A stretch of DNA of 64,000 nt, taken from Pseudoroseomonas aestuarii (GTDB lineage: Bacteria; Pseudomonadota; Alphaproteobacteria; Acetobacterales; Acetobacteraceae). The DNA lies in NCBI RefSeq assembly GCF_042651065.1, contig NZ_JBHSCH010000001.1, positions 186,001 to 250,000 on the forward strand, in the 5' to 3' direction. Below the pieces are notes generated by a model. The model did no database searches, had not been told where the DNA came from, and saw only the letters and a list, made by a program, of their open reading frames with translations. Below are positions 38,677 through 48,695 of the stretch, in pieces. The translations under genes and the position numbers were made by a program. How positions within the stretch are numbered: position 1 is the stretch's first letter; every line of letters starts with the position of its first letter.

Positions 38677-39423
38677 ATGACCCCAGGCGTGCGCCCGCTG
38701 ATCGCCGGCAACTGGAAGATGCACGGCACCCTGGCCGAGGCCACCGCCCTGGCCTCCGGCGTCGCCGCCGGCGCCACGGAGAAGGCGGAACTGCTGGTCT
38801 GCCCGCCCTTCCCGCATCTGGTGCCGGTGGCCGAGGCCCTGCGCGGCAAGGCCGTGGCGCTGGGCGCGCAGGACTGCCACGCCGCCGCCAAGGGCGCCCA
38901 TACCGGCGACGTGGCGGCCGCCATGCTGAAGGATCTCGGCGCGGCCTATGTCATCCTCGGCCATTCCGAGCGCCGCGCCGACCATGGCGAGAGCGACGCC
39001 GCGGTGAAGGCCAAGGCCGAGGCGGCGCTGGCCGCCGGCCTCGTGCCCGTGGTCTGCGTGGGCGAGAGCGAGGCGCAGCGCCTCTCCGGCGAGGCCGAGG
39101 CGGTGGTGGCCGGGCAGCTCGCCGGCAGCCTGCCGGAGGGCTTCGCGGCAGCCGGCGGCGTGGTGGCCTATGAGCCGGTCTGGGCCATCGGCACCGGGCG
39201 CACGCCGACGGAGGACGACATCGCCGCCATGCACGCCCGCATCCGCGCCGAGCTGGAGAAGGCGTTCGGCGAGGCCGGCAAGACGCTCCGCATCCTCTAT
39301 GGCGGCTCGGTCAAGCCTTCCAACGCCAAGGGCATCCTGGCCCTGCCGCATGTGGATGGCGCGCTGGTCGGCGGCGCCAGCCTGAAGGCGGAGGATTTCC
39401 TGGGGATCGCCGCCGCCCTCTGA
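38677..39423 (+). CDS. tpiA: Triosephosphate isomerase
   Basis: 248 residues, normal length. It interconverts dihydroxyacetone phosphate and glyceraldehyde-3-phosphate. Active-site residues are Lys in LIAGNWKMHG, His in YVILGHSERR and Glu in VAYEPVWAIGTGRTPT, followed by the loop LYGGSVKPSNAKG. I chose MTPGVRPLIAGNWK, with GAAGGAGA upstream, over an in-frame start 14 codons earlier. It is monocistronic, with a strong terminator. Confidence 0.97.
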   Translation: MTPGVRPLIAGNWKMHGTLAEATALASGVAAGATEKAELLVCPPFPHLVPVAEALRGKAVALGAQDCHAAAKGAHTGDVAAAMLKDLGAAYVILGHSERRADHGESDAAVKAKAEAALAAGLVPVVCVGESEAQRLSGEAEAVVAGQLAGSLPEGFAAAGGVVAYEPVWAIGTGRTPTEDDIAAMHARIRAELEKAFGEAGKTLRILYGGSVKPSNAKGILALPHVDGALVGGASLKAEDFLGIAAAL

Positions 39424-39443
39424 GGCGGGCGCTTTTTTCCGGA

Positions 39444-39473
39444 GGGGGGCGGACCCCGCCCCCCGTCTTTTTT
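39444..39473 (+). terminator. Rho-independent terminator of tpiA
   Basis: GGGGGGCGG (39444-39452) pairs with CCGCCCCCC (39456-39464) around ACC, followed by GTCTTTTTT. A classic GC stem plus T-run 20 bases after the stop. Confidence 0.85.
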
Positions 39474-39520
39474 GTCGGCGGGGAATTGGCGGCGGCCGCG
39501 CCCGGCGCGAGACTGCCGCC

Positions 39521-40918
39521 ATGACCCAGGACCAGACCGCGCGGGTTCTCGCCGCGCTCGATTCCGCCCGCACCGCCACCGAGGCCAGCCTGATCGACTG
39601 GCTGCGCATCCCGAGCGTGAGCGCCCAGCCCGCCCACGCCCCGGATTGCCGCCGCGCCGCCGAGTGGCTGGCGCGGGAGCTGATCGGCCTCGGCTTCGAG
39701 GCCGGGCTGCGCGAGACGCCGGGCCACCCGGTGCTGATCGCCACCCATCCCGGCCCGGGGTCGGACGCGCCGCACATCCTCATCTACGGCCACTACGACG
39801 TGCAGCCGCCGGAGCCGCTGGAGCTGTGGGACAGCCCGCCCTTCGAGCCGCAGGTGTTGGAGGGGCCGCGCGGCCCGCGCCTCGTCGCCCGTGGCGCGGT
39901 GGACGACAAGGGGCAGGTGATGACCTGGCTGGCCGCGCTGCGCGCCTGGAACAGCGTGGCCGGCGGCCCGCCCGTGCGCGTGACGGTGCTGGTGGAGGGC
40001 GAGGAGGAGATCGGCAGCCCCAACCTGGAGGCGGTGCTGGCGGCCGAGAAGGACATCCTCTCCGCCGAGATGGTGCTGATCAGCGACACCAACATGTGGG
40101 CCCCGGGGGCGCCCTCGCTCACCGTCAGCCTGCGCGGGCTGGTCTACACCCAGATCGACCTGCGGCTGGGCGACCGGGACCTGCATTCCGGCCTGTTCGG
40201 CGGCTCGGCGGCGAATGTGCTGAACCTGCTGACGAAGATCCTGGGCGAGCTGAAGGACGAGGAGGGCCGCATCCAGATCCCCGGCTTCTACGACGGGGTG
40301 CAGGAACCCACCGCCGAGCAGCGCGCCGCCTGGGAGGCGCTGGGCTTCGACGAGGCCGCCTTCCTCGGCGCCCAGGGCCTCTCCGTGCCGGGCGGCGAGC
40401 GTGGCCGCAGCGCGCCGGAGCGCCTCTGGGCGCGCCCCACCGCCGACATCAACGGCATCTGGGGCGGCTACATGGGCGAGGGCTCCAAGACCGTCATCGC
40501 CTGCGAGGGCCATGCCAAGCTCTCCTGCCGCCTGGTGCCGGGGCAGGACCCGCAGAAGGTGATCGAGGGCATTCGGCAGTTCGTGCAGTCCCGCCTGCCG
40601 GCGGATGCGAGCTTCGAATTGCAGGTCTTCGCCGGCGGCCCGGGCATCTCGATCCCGATGGAGTCGCGCTTCGTGCAGGCGGCGCGGGAGGTGCTGGCGG
40701 AGGAGTTCGGCCGCCCGGCGGTGCTGGCGGGCGGCGGCGGCTCAATTCCGGTGGTGTCCAGCTTCAAATCCATCCTGGGGCTGGACAGCCTGCTGATGGG
40801 CTTCGGCCTGGACGACGACCAGGTGCACAGCCCGAACGAGAAGTTCGAGCTGAGCTGCCTGCATGCCGGCGCCCGCAGCCATGCCCGCCTGCTCGGCCGC
40901 TTGGCGCGGAAGGACTGA
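39521..40918 (+). CDS. M20 family metallopeptidase (dipeptidase)
   Basis: 465 residues, close to the CNDP/PepV-like M20 peptidases. Metal and catalytic motifs are ILIYGHYDVQPPEPLELWD, ARGAVDDKGQVMTWLAAL, VEGEEEIGSPNL and a late histidine in LSCLHAGARSH. A dimerisation domain occupies about 200-330. It probably cleaves dipeptides in the cytosol; the substrate cannot be told from sequence. It is flanked by the tpiA terminator and by a shared hairpin with the convergent ltaE. Confidence 0.92.
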   Translation: MTQDQTARVLAALDSARTATEASLIDWLRIPSVSAQPAHAPDCRRAAEWLARELIGLGFEAGLRETPGHPVLIATHPGPGSDAPHILIYGHYDVQPPEPLELWDSPPFEPQVLEGPRGPRLVARGAVDDKGQVMTWLAALRAWNSVAGGPPVRVTVLVEGEEEIGSPNLEAVLAAEKDILSAEMVLISDTNMWAPGAPSLTVSLRGLVYTQIDLRLGDRDLHSGLFGGSAANVLNLLTKILGELKDEEGRIQIPGFYDGVQEPTAEQRAAWEALGFDEAAFLGAQGLSVPGGERGRSAPERLWARPTADINGIWGGYMGEGSKTVIACEGHAKLSCRLVPGQDPQKVIEGIRQFVQSRLPADASFELQVFAGGPGISIPMESRFVQAAREVLAEEFGRPAVLAGGGGSIPVVSSFKSILGLDSLLMGFGLDDDQVHSPNEKFELSCLHAGARSHARLLGRLARKD

Positions 40919-40959
40919 AGGCTGGGTCCGGGGTGACACTGTCACTCCGGCGGAGGGGT

Positions 40960-40982
40960 GTGGGGAGGCCGCGCCTCCCCAC
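40960..40982. terminator. Hairpin between convergent M20 peptidase and threonine aldolase genes
   Basis: GTGGGGAGGC (40960-40969) and GCCTCCCCAC (40973-40982) form a perfect 10-base stem around CGC. It sits between two converging stops. No T-run. Confidence 0.55.
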
Positions 40983-40987
40983 GGCGC

Positions 40988-42052
40988 TCAGGCGGCGAGC
41001 GCCTTGCGGGTCAGGGAGAGCGTCTCCTCGATCATCGGCGCCGTGACGCCGAGATGGGTGCAGGCGCGGATGCGCCCGCCCAGCATGGAGAGCTGCACGC
41101 CCTCCATCCGCAGCCGCTTCACCAGCTCGCCCGCCGCCAGGCCGGTGCCGGTGGGGTCGAAGAAGACGAGGTTGGTGTCCGGCTCCTCGACGGTGATGCC
41201 CTCGATCTGCCGCAGCCCGCGGGCGAGCGCCCTGGCGTTGGCGTGGTCGTCGGCCAGCCGGTCCACATGGTGGTCCAGCGCGTGGATGCAGGCGGCGGCG
41301 CAGATGCCGGCCTGGCGCATGGCGCCGCCCAGGCGCTGCTTCCAGCGCCAGGCCTCGCCGATGAACTCCTCCGAGCCCGCCAGCACGGCCCCGAGCGGCG
41401 CGCCAAGGCCCTTGGTGAAGTCCAGCCACACCGTGTCGAACCCGGCCACCATCTCGGCGGCGGGGATGCCGCTGGCCACCACCGCGTTCATCAGCCGGGC
41501 GCCGTCCATATGGGTGGCCCAGCCCTGCTCGCGCGCCACGGCCACCACCGCGTCCAGCTCCGCCTGCGGCCAGACGGCGCCGCCGCCGATATTGGCGGTC
41601 TGCTCCACCTCCAGCAGGCTCTGCGGCGGCGCGTGGCGGCTGCGGGGGCGGATGGCGGCGCGCAGCGTCTCGGCGCTGAACATGCCGCGCTCGCCCTTCA
41701 GCGGGTTGATCTGCACGCCGGCCAGCGCCGCATGGGTGCCGCCCTCGCTGCCCAGGATGTGTGCCGTCTCATGCGCCAGCACTTCCTCGCCGGGGCGGCA
41801 ATGGGTGAGGATGGCGATGACGTTGCACATGGTGCCGGAGGGCAGGAACACCGCCGCCTCCTTGCCCAGCAGCGCCGCCATCCGGTCGCACAGCGCGTGG
41901 ACGGTGGGGTCGTCGCCATGCTGCTCGTCGCCCATCTCTGCCTCCATCATCGCCGCCTTCATGGCGGGGGTGGGGAGGGTCTGGGTGTCCGAATAGAGGT
42001 TGATGCGGATGGGCGGCGCCCCGGCGGGCGGACGAGCGGGAGCATGCACCAT
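40988..42052 (-). CDS. ltaE: Low-specificity threonine aldolase
   Basis: 354 residues, PLP fold type I. It cleaves threonine or allo-threonine to glycine and acetaldehyde. The N-terminus has NLYSDTQTLPTPAMKAAMMEAEMGDEQHG-type sequence (GDEQHGDDPTV), a glycine-rich ALAGVQ region, HMDGARLMNAVV and the PLP lysine Lys214 in DFTKGLGAPLG. Stereospecificity cannot be read. It is convergent with the M20 peptidase and lies upstream of nothing obviously related. Confidence 0.92.
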   Translation of the reverse strand: MVHAPARPPAGAPPIRINLYSDTQTLPTPAMKAAMMEAEMGDEQHGDDPTVHALCDRMAALLGKEAAVFLPSGTMCNVIAILTHCRPGEEVLAHETAHILGSEGGTHAALAGVQINPLKGERGMFSAETLRAAIRPRSRHAPPQSLLEVEQTANIGGGAVWPQAELDAVVAVAREQGWATHMDGARLMNAVVASGIPAAEMVAGFDTVWLDFTKGLGAPLGAVLAGSEEFIGEAWRWKQRLGGAMRQAGICAAACIHALDHHVDRLADDHANARALARGLRQIEGITVEEPDTNLVFFDPTGTGLAAGELVKRLRMEGVQLSMLGGRIRACTHLGVTAPMIEETLSLTRKALAA

Positions 42053-42083
42053 GGGGCGGGACCTCGTGGATGTTGCGGGAGGA

Positions 42084-42272
42084 TCAGTCGTTCATGTCGC
42101 GGATGGCCACGCGCAGGCGGCGCCAGCCCAGCCAGGCAAGCGGCAGGGCCGGCAGCAGGATCGACACGAGAAGCGCCTCCCGCGGCCAGTCTGCCAGCCA
42201 GCCAGGGCCCTCACGCCGCCAGAGCAGCAGCCCGATGGCGGCGCAGAGCATCAGGGCAAGGATCTTCGGCAT
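42084..42272 (-). CDS. Small membrane protein, unknown
   Basis: 62 residues from the ATG chosen (67 if the ATG at 42287 is used). Two hydrophobic stretches (ILALMLCAAIGLLLW and ALLVSILLPALPLAWLGW) suggest two membrane helices joined by a short charged loop. The C-terminus RRLRVAIRDMND is basic then acidic. I do not recognise it. It lies between the COQ10-like gene and ltaE on the same strand. Confidence 0.6.
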   Translation of the reverse strand: MPKILALMLCAAIGLLLWRREGPGWLADWPREALLVSILLPALPLAWLGWRRLRVAIRDMND

Positions 42273-42339
42273 GGCGCGGGGCAGCATGCCAGCCCGCACC
42301 GGCCGCGTCAGCCCCCCCCTTCTTGCCGGTTCCTGCCCG

Positions 42340-42825
42340 TCAGGCGCCCGCGGCGGGGTTGCCGGGCACGGGCTGGGCTCCGCCGGCACGTCCGTCCCGC
42401 CCATAGAGCGCCATGGCGCGGCGCTCGAAGGCGCGCACCATCAGCCGCACCGCCTCGTTGAACACGGTACCGATGACGGCCTGGAGGAGCCGCGACTTGA
42501 ACTCGAAATCGACGAAGAAATCGACCTCGGTGCCGGCCTCCACGGCGGTGAAGGTCCAGTTGTTGTTGAGATAGCGGAAGGGGCCGTTCTCGTAGCGGAC
42601 CCGCACCGCGTGCGGGCGCTCCAGCACCACGCGGGAGCGGAAGGTCTCGCGGAACATCTTGAAGCCGATGGTCAGGTCGGCCAGCAGCTCCGTCTCGGTC
42701 TGGGAGACGATGCGCGCGCCCACGCACCAGGGCAGGAATTCCGGGTAGCGGCGCACATCCGCCACCAGGTTGAACATCTGCTCCGGCGTGTAGCGCAGGA
42801 TGCGCTTCTCGGCATGTGTCGGCAT
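42340..42825 (-). CDS. COQ10/RatA-family START-domain protein
   Basis: 161 residues with a helix-grip START/SRPBCC fold. It begins MPTHAEKRILRYTPEQMFNLVADVRRYPEFLPWCVGAR, the typical family start (membrane lipid cavity). In mitochondria COQ10 binds ubiquinone; E. coli RatA was described as a ribosome-association toxin. In alphaproteobacteria with this neighbour (lipA) a ubiquinone role is likelier, by inference. The ATG overlaps the lipA stop by one base (TGATG). Confidence 0.9.
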   Translation of the reverse strand: MPTHAEKRILRYTPEQMFNLVADVRRYPEFLPWCVGARIVSQTETELLADLTIGFKMFRETFRSRVVLERPHAVRVRYENGPFRYLNNNWTFTAVEAGTEVDFFVDFEFKSRLLQAVIGTVFNEAVRLMVRAFERRAMALYGRDGRAGGAQPVPGNPAAGA

Positions 42826-43871
42826 CAGGCGGCGGCGCCCGCCAGCGCACGGCCCGCCAGCCTGGCGTTGCGGGCCTCGCGCAGCGCCGCAAAGTCCCGG
42901 TCCGCATGGTAGGAGGAGCGGGTCAGCGGCGTGGCGGAGACGAGGAGAAAGCCCTTGCCGCGCGCCATCCGGGCATAGTCCTCGAACTCGGCGGGCTCCA
43001 CGAAGCGGTCCACCGCCGCGTGCTTGATGGTGGGCTGCAGGTACTGGCCGATGGTGAGGAAGTCGATCTCGGCGCTGCGCATGTCGTCCATCACCTGGAG
43101 GACTTCCGGCCGCGTCTCGCCCAGACCCACCATGACGCCGGACTTGGTGAAGATCGACGGGTCGAGCTGCTTCACCCGGTCCAGCAGCCGCAGCGAGTGG
43201 TAATAGCGGGCGCCGGGGCGGATGGTGGGGTAGAGCTTCGGCACCGTCTCGAGGTTGTGGTTGAACACGTCCGGCCGGGCGGCCACCACCACCTCCAGCG
43301 CGCCATCCTTGCGCAGGAAGTCGGGCGTCAGGATCTCGATGGTGGTCTCGGGCGCGGCGGCGCGGATGGCGGCGATGACGGCGGCGAAATGCGCGGCGCC
43401 GCCATCGGCCAGGTCGTCGCGGTCCACGCTGGTGATGACGACGTGGCGCAGGCCGAGCTTGGCCACGGCCTCGGCCACGCGGCGCGGCTCATCGGCGTCG
43501 AGCGCCTTCGGCATGCCGGTGGTGATGTTGCAGAAGGCGCAGGCGCGGGTGCAGATCTCGCCCATGATCATCATGGTGGCGTGGCGCTGCGACCAGCACT
43601 CGCCGATGTTGGGGCAGGCGGCCTCCTCGCACACCGTCACCAGCTTGTTGTCGCGCATCAGGTTGCGCGTCTCCTGGTAGATCGGGTGCGTCGGCGCCTT
43701 GACGCGGATCCAGTCCGGCTTGCGCTTGATCGGGTTGTCCGGCCGGTGCGCCTTCTCGGGGTGGCGCAGCGGGGCCGCCGCCTGGGGGGGCAGGGCCACG
43801 GGCTTCACGGTGCCCTCGGCGTTGGAAACCGCGCCGCCGGCCCGGTGGTCGATCAGGATACGGGTGGCCAT
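42825..43871 (-). CDS. lipA: Lipoyl synthase
   Basis: 348 residues, radical SAM enzyme. It inserts two sulfurs into octanoyl groups on lipoyl domains. The auxiliary cluster motif is CEEAACPNIGECW (Cys81, Cys86, Cys92). The radical SAM motif is CTRACAFC (Cys107, Cys111, Cys114). The C-terminal RSSYHAD carries the conserved serine. I chose MATRILIDHR over an upstream ATG. Its products are used by PdhB and PdhC encoded just upstream, so the location makes sense. Confidence 0.96.
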   Translation of the reverse strand: MATRILIDHRAGGAVSNAEGTVKPVALPPQAAAPLRHPEKAHRPDNPIKRKPDWIRVKAPTHPIYQETRNLMRDNKLVTVCEEAACPNIGECWSQRHATMMIMGEICTRACAFCNITTGMPKALDADEPRRVAEAVAKLGLRHVVITSVDRDDLADGGAAHFAAVIAAIRAAAPETTIEILTPDFLRKDGALEVVVAARPDVFNHNLETVPKLYPTIRPGARYYHSLRLLDRVKQLDPSIFTKSGVMVGLGETRPEVLQVMDDMRSAEIDFLTIGQYLQPTIKHAAVDRFVEPAEFEDYARMARGKGFLLVSATPLTRSSYHADRDFAALREARNARLAGRALAGAAA

Positions 43872-43893
43872 TCGGAACCCCGGCTGTAGGGAA

Positions 43894-43929
43894 GGCGGCG
43901 GCCCCACCCTGCCGGGAGCGGCCGCCGCC
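43894..43929 (-). terminator. GC hairpin between lpd and lipA
   Basis: GGCGGCGGCC (43894-43903) pairs with GGCCGCCGCC (43920-43929). A second stem, GCCCCGC (43955-43961) with GCGGGGC (43970-43976), lies directly after the lpd stop. Neither has a T-run, so these may be attenuating or mRNA-stabilising rather than terminating. Confidence 0.35.
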
Positions 43930-43985
43930 TGCCATGATCTATGAAGGCAGTCTTGCCCCGCAAGCCAGCGCGGGGCCTCTTGCCG

Positions 43986-45383
43986 CTAGATGTGGATCAC
44001 CCGGCCATAGGCATCAAGCACCGACTCATGCATGGCTTCCGAGACGGTGGGGTGGGGGAAGACGGTGTGCATCAGCTCCGCCTCGGTGGTCTCGAGGGTG
44101 CGGGCGATGGTGTAGCCCTGGATCATCTCGGTCACTTCCGGGCCGACCATGTGGGCGCCGAGCAGCGCGCCCGTCTTGGCGTCGAACACCGTCTTGACGA
44201 AGCCCTCCGGCTCGCCCATCGCGATCGCCTTGCCGTTGCCGATGAAGGGGAAGCGGCCCACCCGCACCTCGTGCCCGGCCTCCTTGGCGCGCGCCTCGGT
44301 CAGCCCGACGGAGGCCACCTGCGGGCGGCAGTAGGTGCAGCCGGGGATGTTAGTGACATCCATGGCATGCGGGTGCATCCCCGCCATCGCCTCCACGGCG
44401 ATGATGCCCTCGTGGCTCGCCTTGTGGGCCAGCCAGGGCGCGCCTGTGAGGTCGCCGATGGCCCAGACGCCCGGCTCGCCGGTCTGCCCATAGGGGTCGG
44501 TCACCACATGGGTGCGCTCGACCTTCACCTTGGTGCCCTCGAGGCCAATATTCTCGACATTGCCGACGATGCCCACGGCGGAGATCAGCCGGTCCGCCTG
44601 GATCTCCTGCACCTTGTTGCCGGCCTCGACGATGGCGGTGATGCCATCGGCCGATTTCCGCACGCCCTGGACGCGGGCGCCGGTGATGATCTTCATGCCC
44701 TGCTTGGCGAAGGATTTCTGCACGAAGGCGGAGACCTCGGCATCCTCCACCGGCAGGATGCGGTCCATTACCTCCACCAGGGTCACCTCGGCGCCCATGT
44801 TGAGGAAGAAGGAGGCGAACTCGCTGCCGATGGCGCCCGAGCCGATGACGATCAGCTTCTTCGGCATGATGTCCGGCGCCAGCGCCTCGCGGTAGGACCA
44901 GATCAGCTTGCCGTCCGGCTCGATGCCGGGGATGACGCGGGCGCGCGCGCCGGTGGCCAGCAGGATGTTCCTGGCCTGCAGCTCGGCGCCCGGCTTGCCG
45001 TCCTTGCCGGTGACAGTGAGCTTGCCGGGGCCTGCCAGCTTGCCGCTGCCGTCGAACACGGTGACCTTGTGCTTCTTCAGCAGGCCCTTGACGCCGGAGG
45101 AGAGCTGCGAGGCCACCTGGCGGGAGCGCTTGACCACCTTGGCGAAGTCGTAGCGCACATTGTCCGCCGCGAAGCCGTACTGGTCGAGGCTGTGCAGCAG
45201 GTGGTTGATCTCGGAGGCGCGCAGCAGCGCCTTGGTGGGGATGCAGCCCCAGTTGAGGCAGATGCCGCCCAGATGCTCGCGCTCCACCAGCGCGACCTTC
45301 ATCTTGAGCTGCGCGCCACGGATGGCGGCGACGTAGCCGCCCGGGCCGCCGCCCACCACCACCAGGTCGAACTGTTCGGCCAT
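43986..45383 (-). CDS. lpdA: Dihydrolipoyl dehydrogenase (E3)
   Basis: 465 residues. It reoxidises dihydrolipoyl groups of the pyruvate dehydrogenase complex with FAD and NAD+. The FAD fold is VVVGGGPGGYVAAIRGAQ. The redox disulfide is Cys42/Cys47 in GGICLNWGCIPTK. The NAD domain has VIGSGAIGSEFASFFLNMG, and the interface has the HPTVSEAMHE histidine/glutamate. It follows the acetyltransferase gene of the pdh cluster by 28 bases. Confidence 0.96.
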   Translation of the reverse strand: MAEQFDLVVVGGGPGGYVAAIRGAQLKMKVALVEREHLGGICLNWGCIPTKALLRASEINHLLHSLDQYGFAADNVRYDFAKVVKRSRQVASQLSSGVKGLLKKHKVTVFDGSGKLAGPGKLTVTGKDGKPGAELQARNILLATGARARVIPGIEPDGKLIWSYREALAPDIMPKKLIVIGSGAIGSEFASFFLNMGAEVTLVEVMDRILPVEDAEVSAFVQKSFAKQGMKIITGARVQGVRKSADGITAIVEAGNKVQEIQADRLISAVGIVGNVENIGLEGTKVKVERTHVVTDPYGQTGEPGVWAIGDLTGAPWLAHKASHEGIIAVEAMAGMHPHAMDVTNIPGCTYCRPQVASVGLTEARAKEAGHEVRVGRFPFIGNGKAIAMGEPEGFVKTVFDAKTGALLGAHMVGPEVTEMIQGYTIARTLETTEAELMHTVFPHPTVSEAMHESVLDAYGRVIHI

Positions 45384-45411
45384 GTTTTCCGGTCCCTTCA
45401 GGGCGGGGCCT

Positions 45412-45894
45412 TCAGCCGGCGAGCGCCTTCAGCGCGTCGCCGGAGAGGCGTTGATCGGTCCATTCCACGCGCCCGACCGCGCCGATCCGCCGGTAGAAGG
45501 CGATCGCCGGCTCGTTCCAGTCGAGCACGTTCCATTCCATCCAGGCATGGCCGCCCTCCACCGCCCGCTTCGCCAGGGCGCGGAAGAAGGCGAGGCCGAT
45601 GCCGTGCCGCCGGCGCTCCGGCACGATGAACACATCCTCCACCCAGATCCCGGCGCGGCCGGCGAAGGTGCTGAAGGTCTCATACCAGAGGCAGATTCCC
45701 ACCGCCTCGCCGTCGATCTCGGCGATCAGCCCCTGGATGCGGCGGGTGGCCAGCGCGCCGTAATAGTCCTGCGCGCTGGCGGTGACCTCGTGCTCCAGCT
45801 TCTCGTAGGCAGCGAGGCCGCGCACCAGGGCGAGCACCGCCTCGGCGTCGCGCGGCTTCGCCTCGCGCAGCGTGAAGCCGGGGCCGCCGCTCAC
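45412..45894 (-). CDS. GNAT family N-acetyltransferase within the pdh cluster
   Basis: 160 residues, a single GNAT domain. Features are FTLREAKPRDAEAVLALVRGLAAYEKLE at the start, DVFIVPERRRHGIGLAFFRAL (acetyl-CoA pyrophosphate loop R/Q-x-x-G-x-G/A) and WNEPAIAFYRRIGA. It resembles diamine and small-amine acetyltransferases (SSAT-like, AYEKLEHE). It sits between pdhC and lpd and is therefore supplied with acetyl-CoA by its neighbours, but the substrate is unknown. Confidence 0.85.
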   Translation of the reverse strand: MSGGPGFTLREAKPRDAEAVLALVRGLAAYEKLEHEVTASAQDYYGALATRRIQGLIAEIDGEAVGICLWYETFSTFAGRAGIWVEDVFIVPERRRHGIGLAFFRALAKRAVEGGHAWMEWNVLDWNEPAIAFYRRIGAVGRVEWTDQRLSGDALKALAG

Positions 45895-45904
45895 AGCATC
45901 AGGC

Positions 45905-47254
45905 TCACAGCATGAGGCTCAGGGGGTCCTCGACCACCTTCTTGAAGGCGGCCATCCACTCGGCCGCCAGCGCGCCATCGACGACGCGGTGATCGACCGA
46001 GAGAGTGCAGGTCATCACCGTGGCGATGCCGAGCGCCCCATCCTTCACCACCGGCCGCTGCTGCCCGGCGCCGACGGCGAGAATGCCGCCCTGCGGCGGG
46101 TTGATGATGGCCGAGAAGCTGGTGACGCCATACATCCCCATGTTGGAGATGCTGAAGCTGCCGCCCTGGAACTCCTCCAGCTTGAGCTTGCCGGACTTGG
46201 CGCGGGCGGCCAGGTCCTTCATCTCGTTGCTGATGGCGGCGAGGCCCTTCTGGTCGGCCTTCTTCACGATCGGCGTGATCAGCCCGTCCGGGATCGACAC
46301 GGCCACCGAGATGTCCACGTCGTGGTACTGGATGATCGCGTCGTCGGTCCAGGAGGCGTTGACGTTCGGGAACTGGCGCAGCACCCGCGCGGCGGCCTTG
46401 ATGATGAGGTCGTTCACCGAGAGCTTGAAGGCGCCAGGGCCGTCCTTCGGCGCGCGGCCGTTGAGGTCGGCGCGCAGCTTCAGCAGCGCATCCAGCTCGA
46501 TGTCCATCGAGACATAGAAGTGCGGCACTGTCGCCTTGCTCTCCGCCAGGCGCTTGGCGATGACCTTGCGCATGGAGGAGTTCGGCACCGCCGTGTGCGG
46601 GGCGGTGATGGCGGGCGCCGGCGCCTTGGCGGCGGCCGGGGCGGCGGTGGGCGCGGCGGCCTCGGCCTTCGGCGCGGCGGCCGGGGCAGGGGCCTGCTTC
46701 GGCTTGCCGGCGGCGGCCTCGATATCGGCCTTCACGATGCGCCCGTTCGGGCCGGAGCCCTGCACATCGGAAAGCTCGATGCCCGCCTGCTGCGCCATGC
46801 GGCGCGCCAGCGGCGAGGCGAAGACGCGGTCACCCTGCGCGGCCGGGGCGGGCTTCTGCTCCGCCTTGGGCGCCTCGGTGGCCGGCGGCGTGCCGGGGCG
46901 GTTCGGCGCGACCTGCTCGGGCGCCTTCTCCTTCGCCGCCTCCTGCTTCGGCGCCTCCTGCTTCGGGGCCGGCTTCGGGGCGGCGGCGCCGGCATCGTCC
47001 GGCACCGCCTCGCCCTCCTCGACCAGCACGCCGATGGGGGCGTTCACCTTCACCCCCTCGGTGCCCTCCTGCACCAGGATCTTGCCGAGGACGCCCTCAT
47101 CCACGGCCTCGAATTCCATGGTGGCCTTGTCGGTCTCGATCTCGGCGATGACGTCGCCCGCCTTGACCGCGTCGCCTTCCTTCTTGAGCCAGCGCGCCAG
47201 CGTCCCCTCGGTCATGGTGGGGGACAGCGCGGGCATCAGGATGTTGGTGGCCAT
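45905..47254 (-). CDS. pdhC: Pyruvate dehydrogenase complex dihydrolipoamide acetyltransferase (E2)
   Basis: 449 residues. It transfers the acetyl group from lipoate to CoA. An N-terminal lipoyl domain (Lys43 in IETDKATMEFEA) is followed by an Ala/Pro/Lys-rich linker, a peripheral-subunit-binding domain (near 150, ASPLARRMAQQAGIEL...GPNGRIVKADIE), a second linker and the catalytic domain ending with LSVDHRVVDGA (catalytic His and Asp). I chose MATNILMPALSPTM as the start. The spacing to pdhB is 16 bases. Confidence 0.96.
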   Translation of the reverse strand: MATNILMPALSPTMTEGTLARWLKKEGDAVKAGDVIAEIETDKATMEFEAVDEGVLGKILVQEGTEGVKVNAPIGVLVEEGEAVPDDAGAAAPKPAPKQEAPKQEAAKEKAPEQVAPNRPGTPPATEAPKAEQKPAPAAQGDRVFASPLARRMAQQAGIELSDVQGSGPNGRIVKADIEAAAGKPKQAPAPAAAPKAEAAAPTAAPAAAKAPAPAITAPHTAVPNSSMRKVIAKRLAESKATVPHFYVSMDIELDALLKLRADLNGRAPKDGPGAFKLSVNDLIIKAAARVLRQFPNVNASWTDDAIIQYHDVDISVAVSIPDGLITPIVKKADQKGLAAISNEMKDLAARAKSGKLKLEEFQGGSFSISNMGMYGVTSFSAIINPPQGGILAVGAGQQRPVVKDGALGIATVMTCTLSVDHRVVDGALAAEWMAAFKKVVEDPLSLML

Positions 47255-47270
47255 CGTCCCGCTTCCCCCG

Positions 47271-48692
<1,422 letters not shown>

Positions 48693-48695
48693 GGG

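Noticed and set aside
42340..42825. A type II RatA toxin of a toxin-antitoxin pair
   Set aside because: The fold is shared, but there is no RatB partner. The lipA neighbourhood points to the COQ10-like ubiquinone role.
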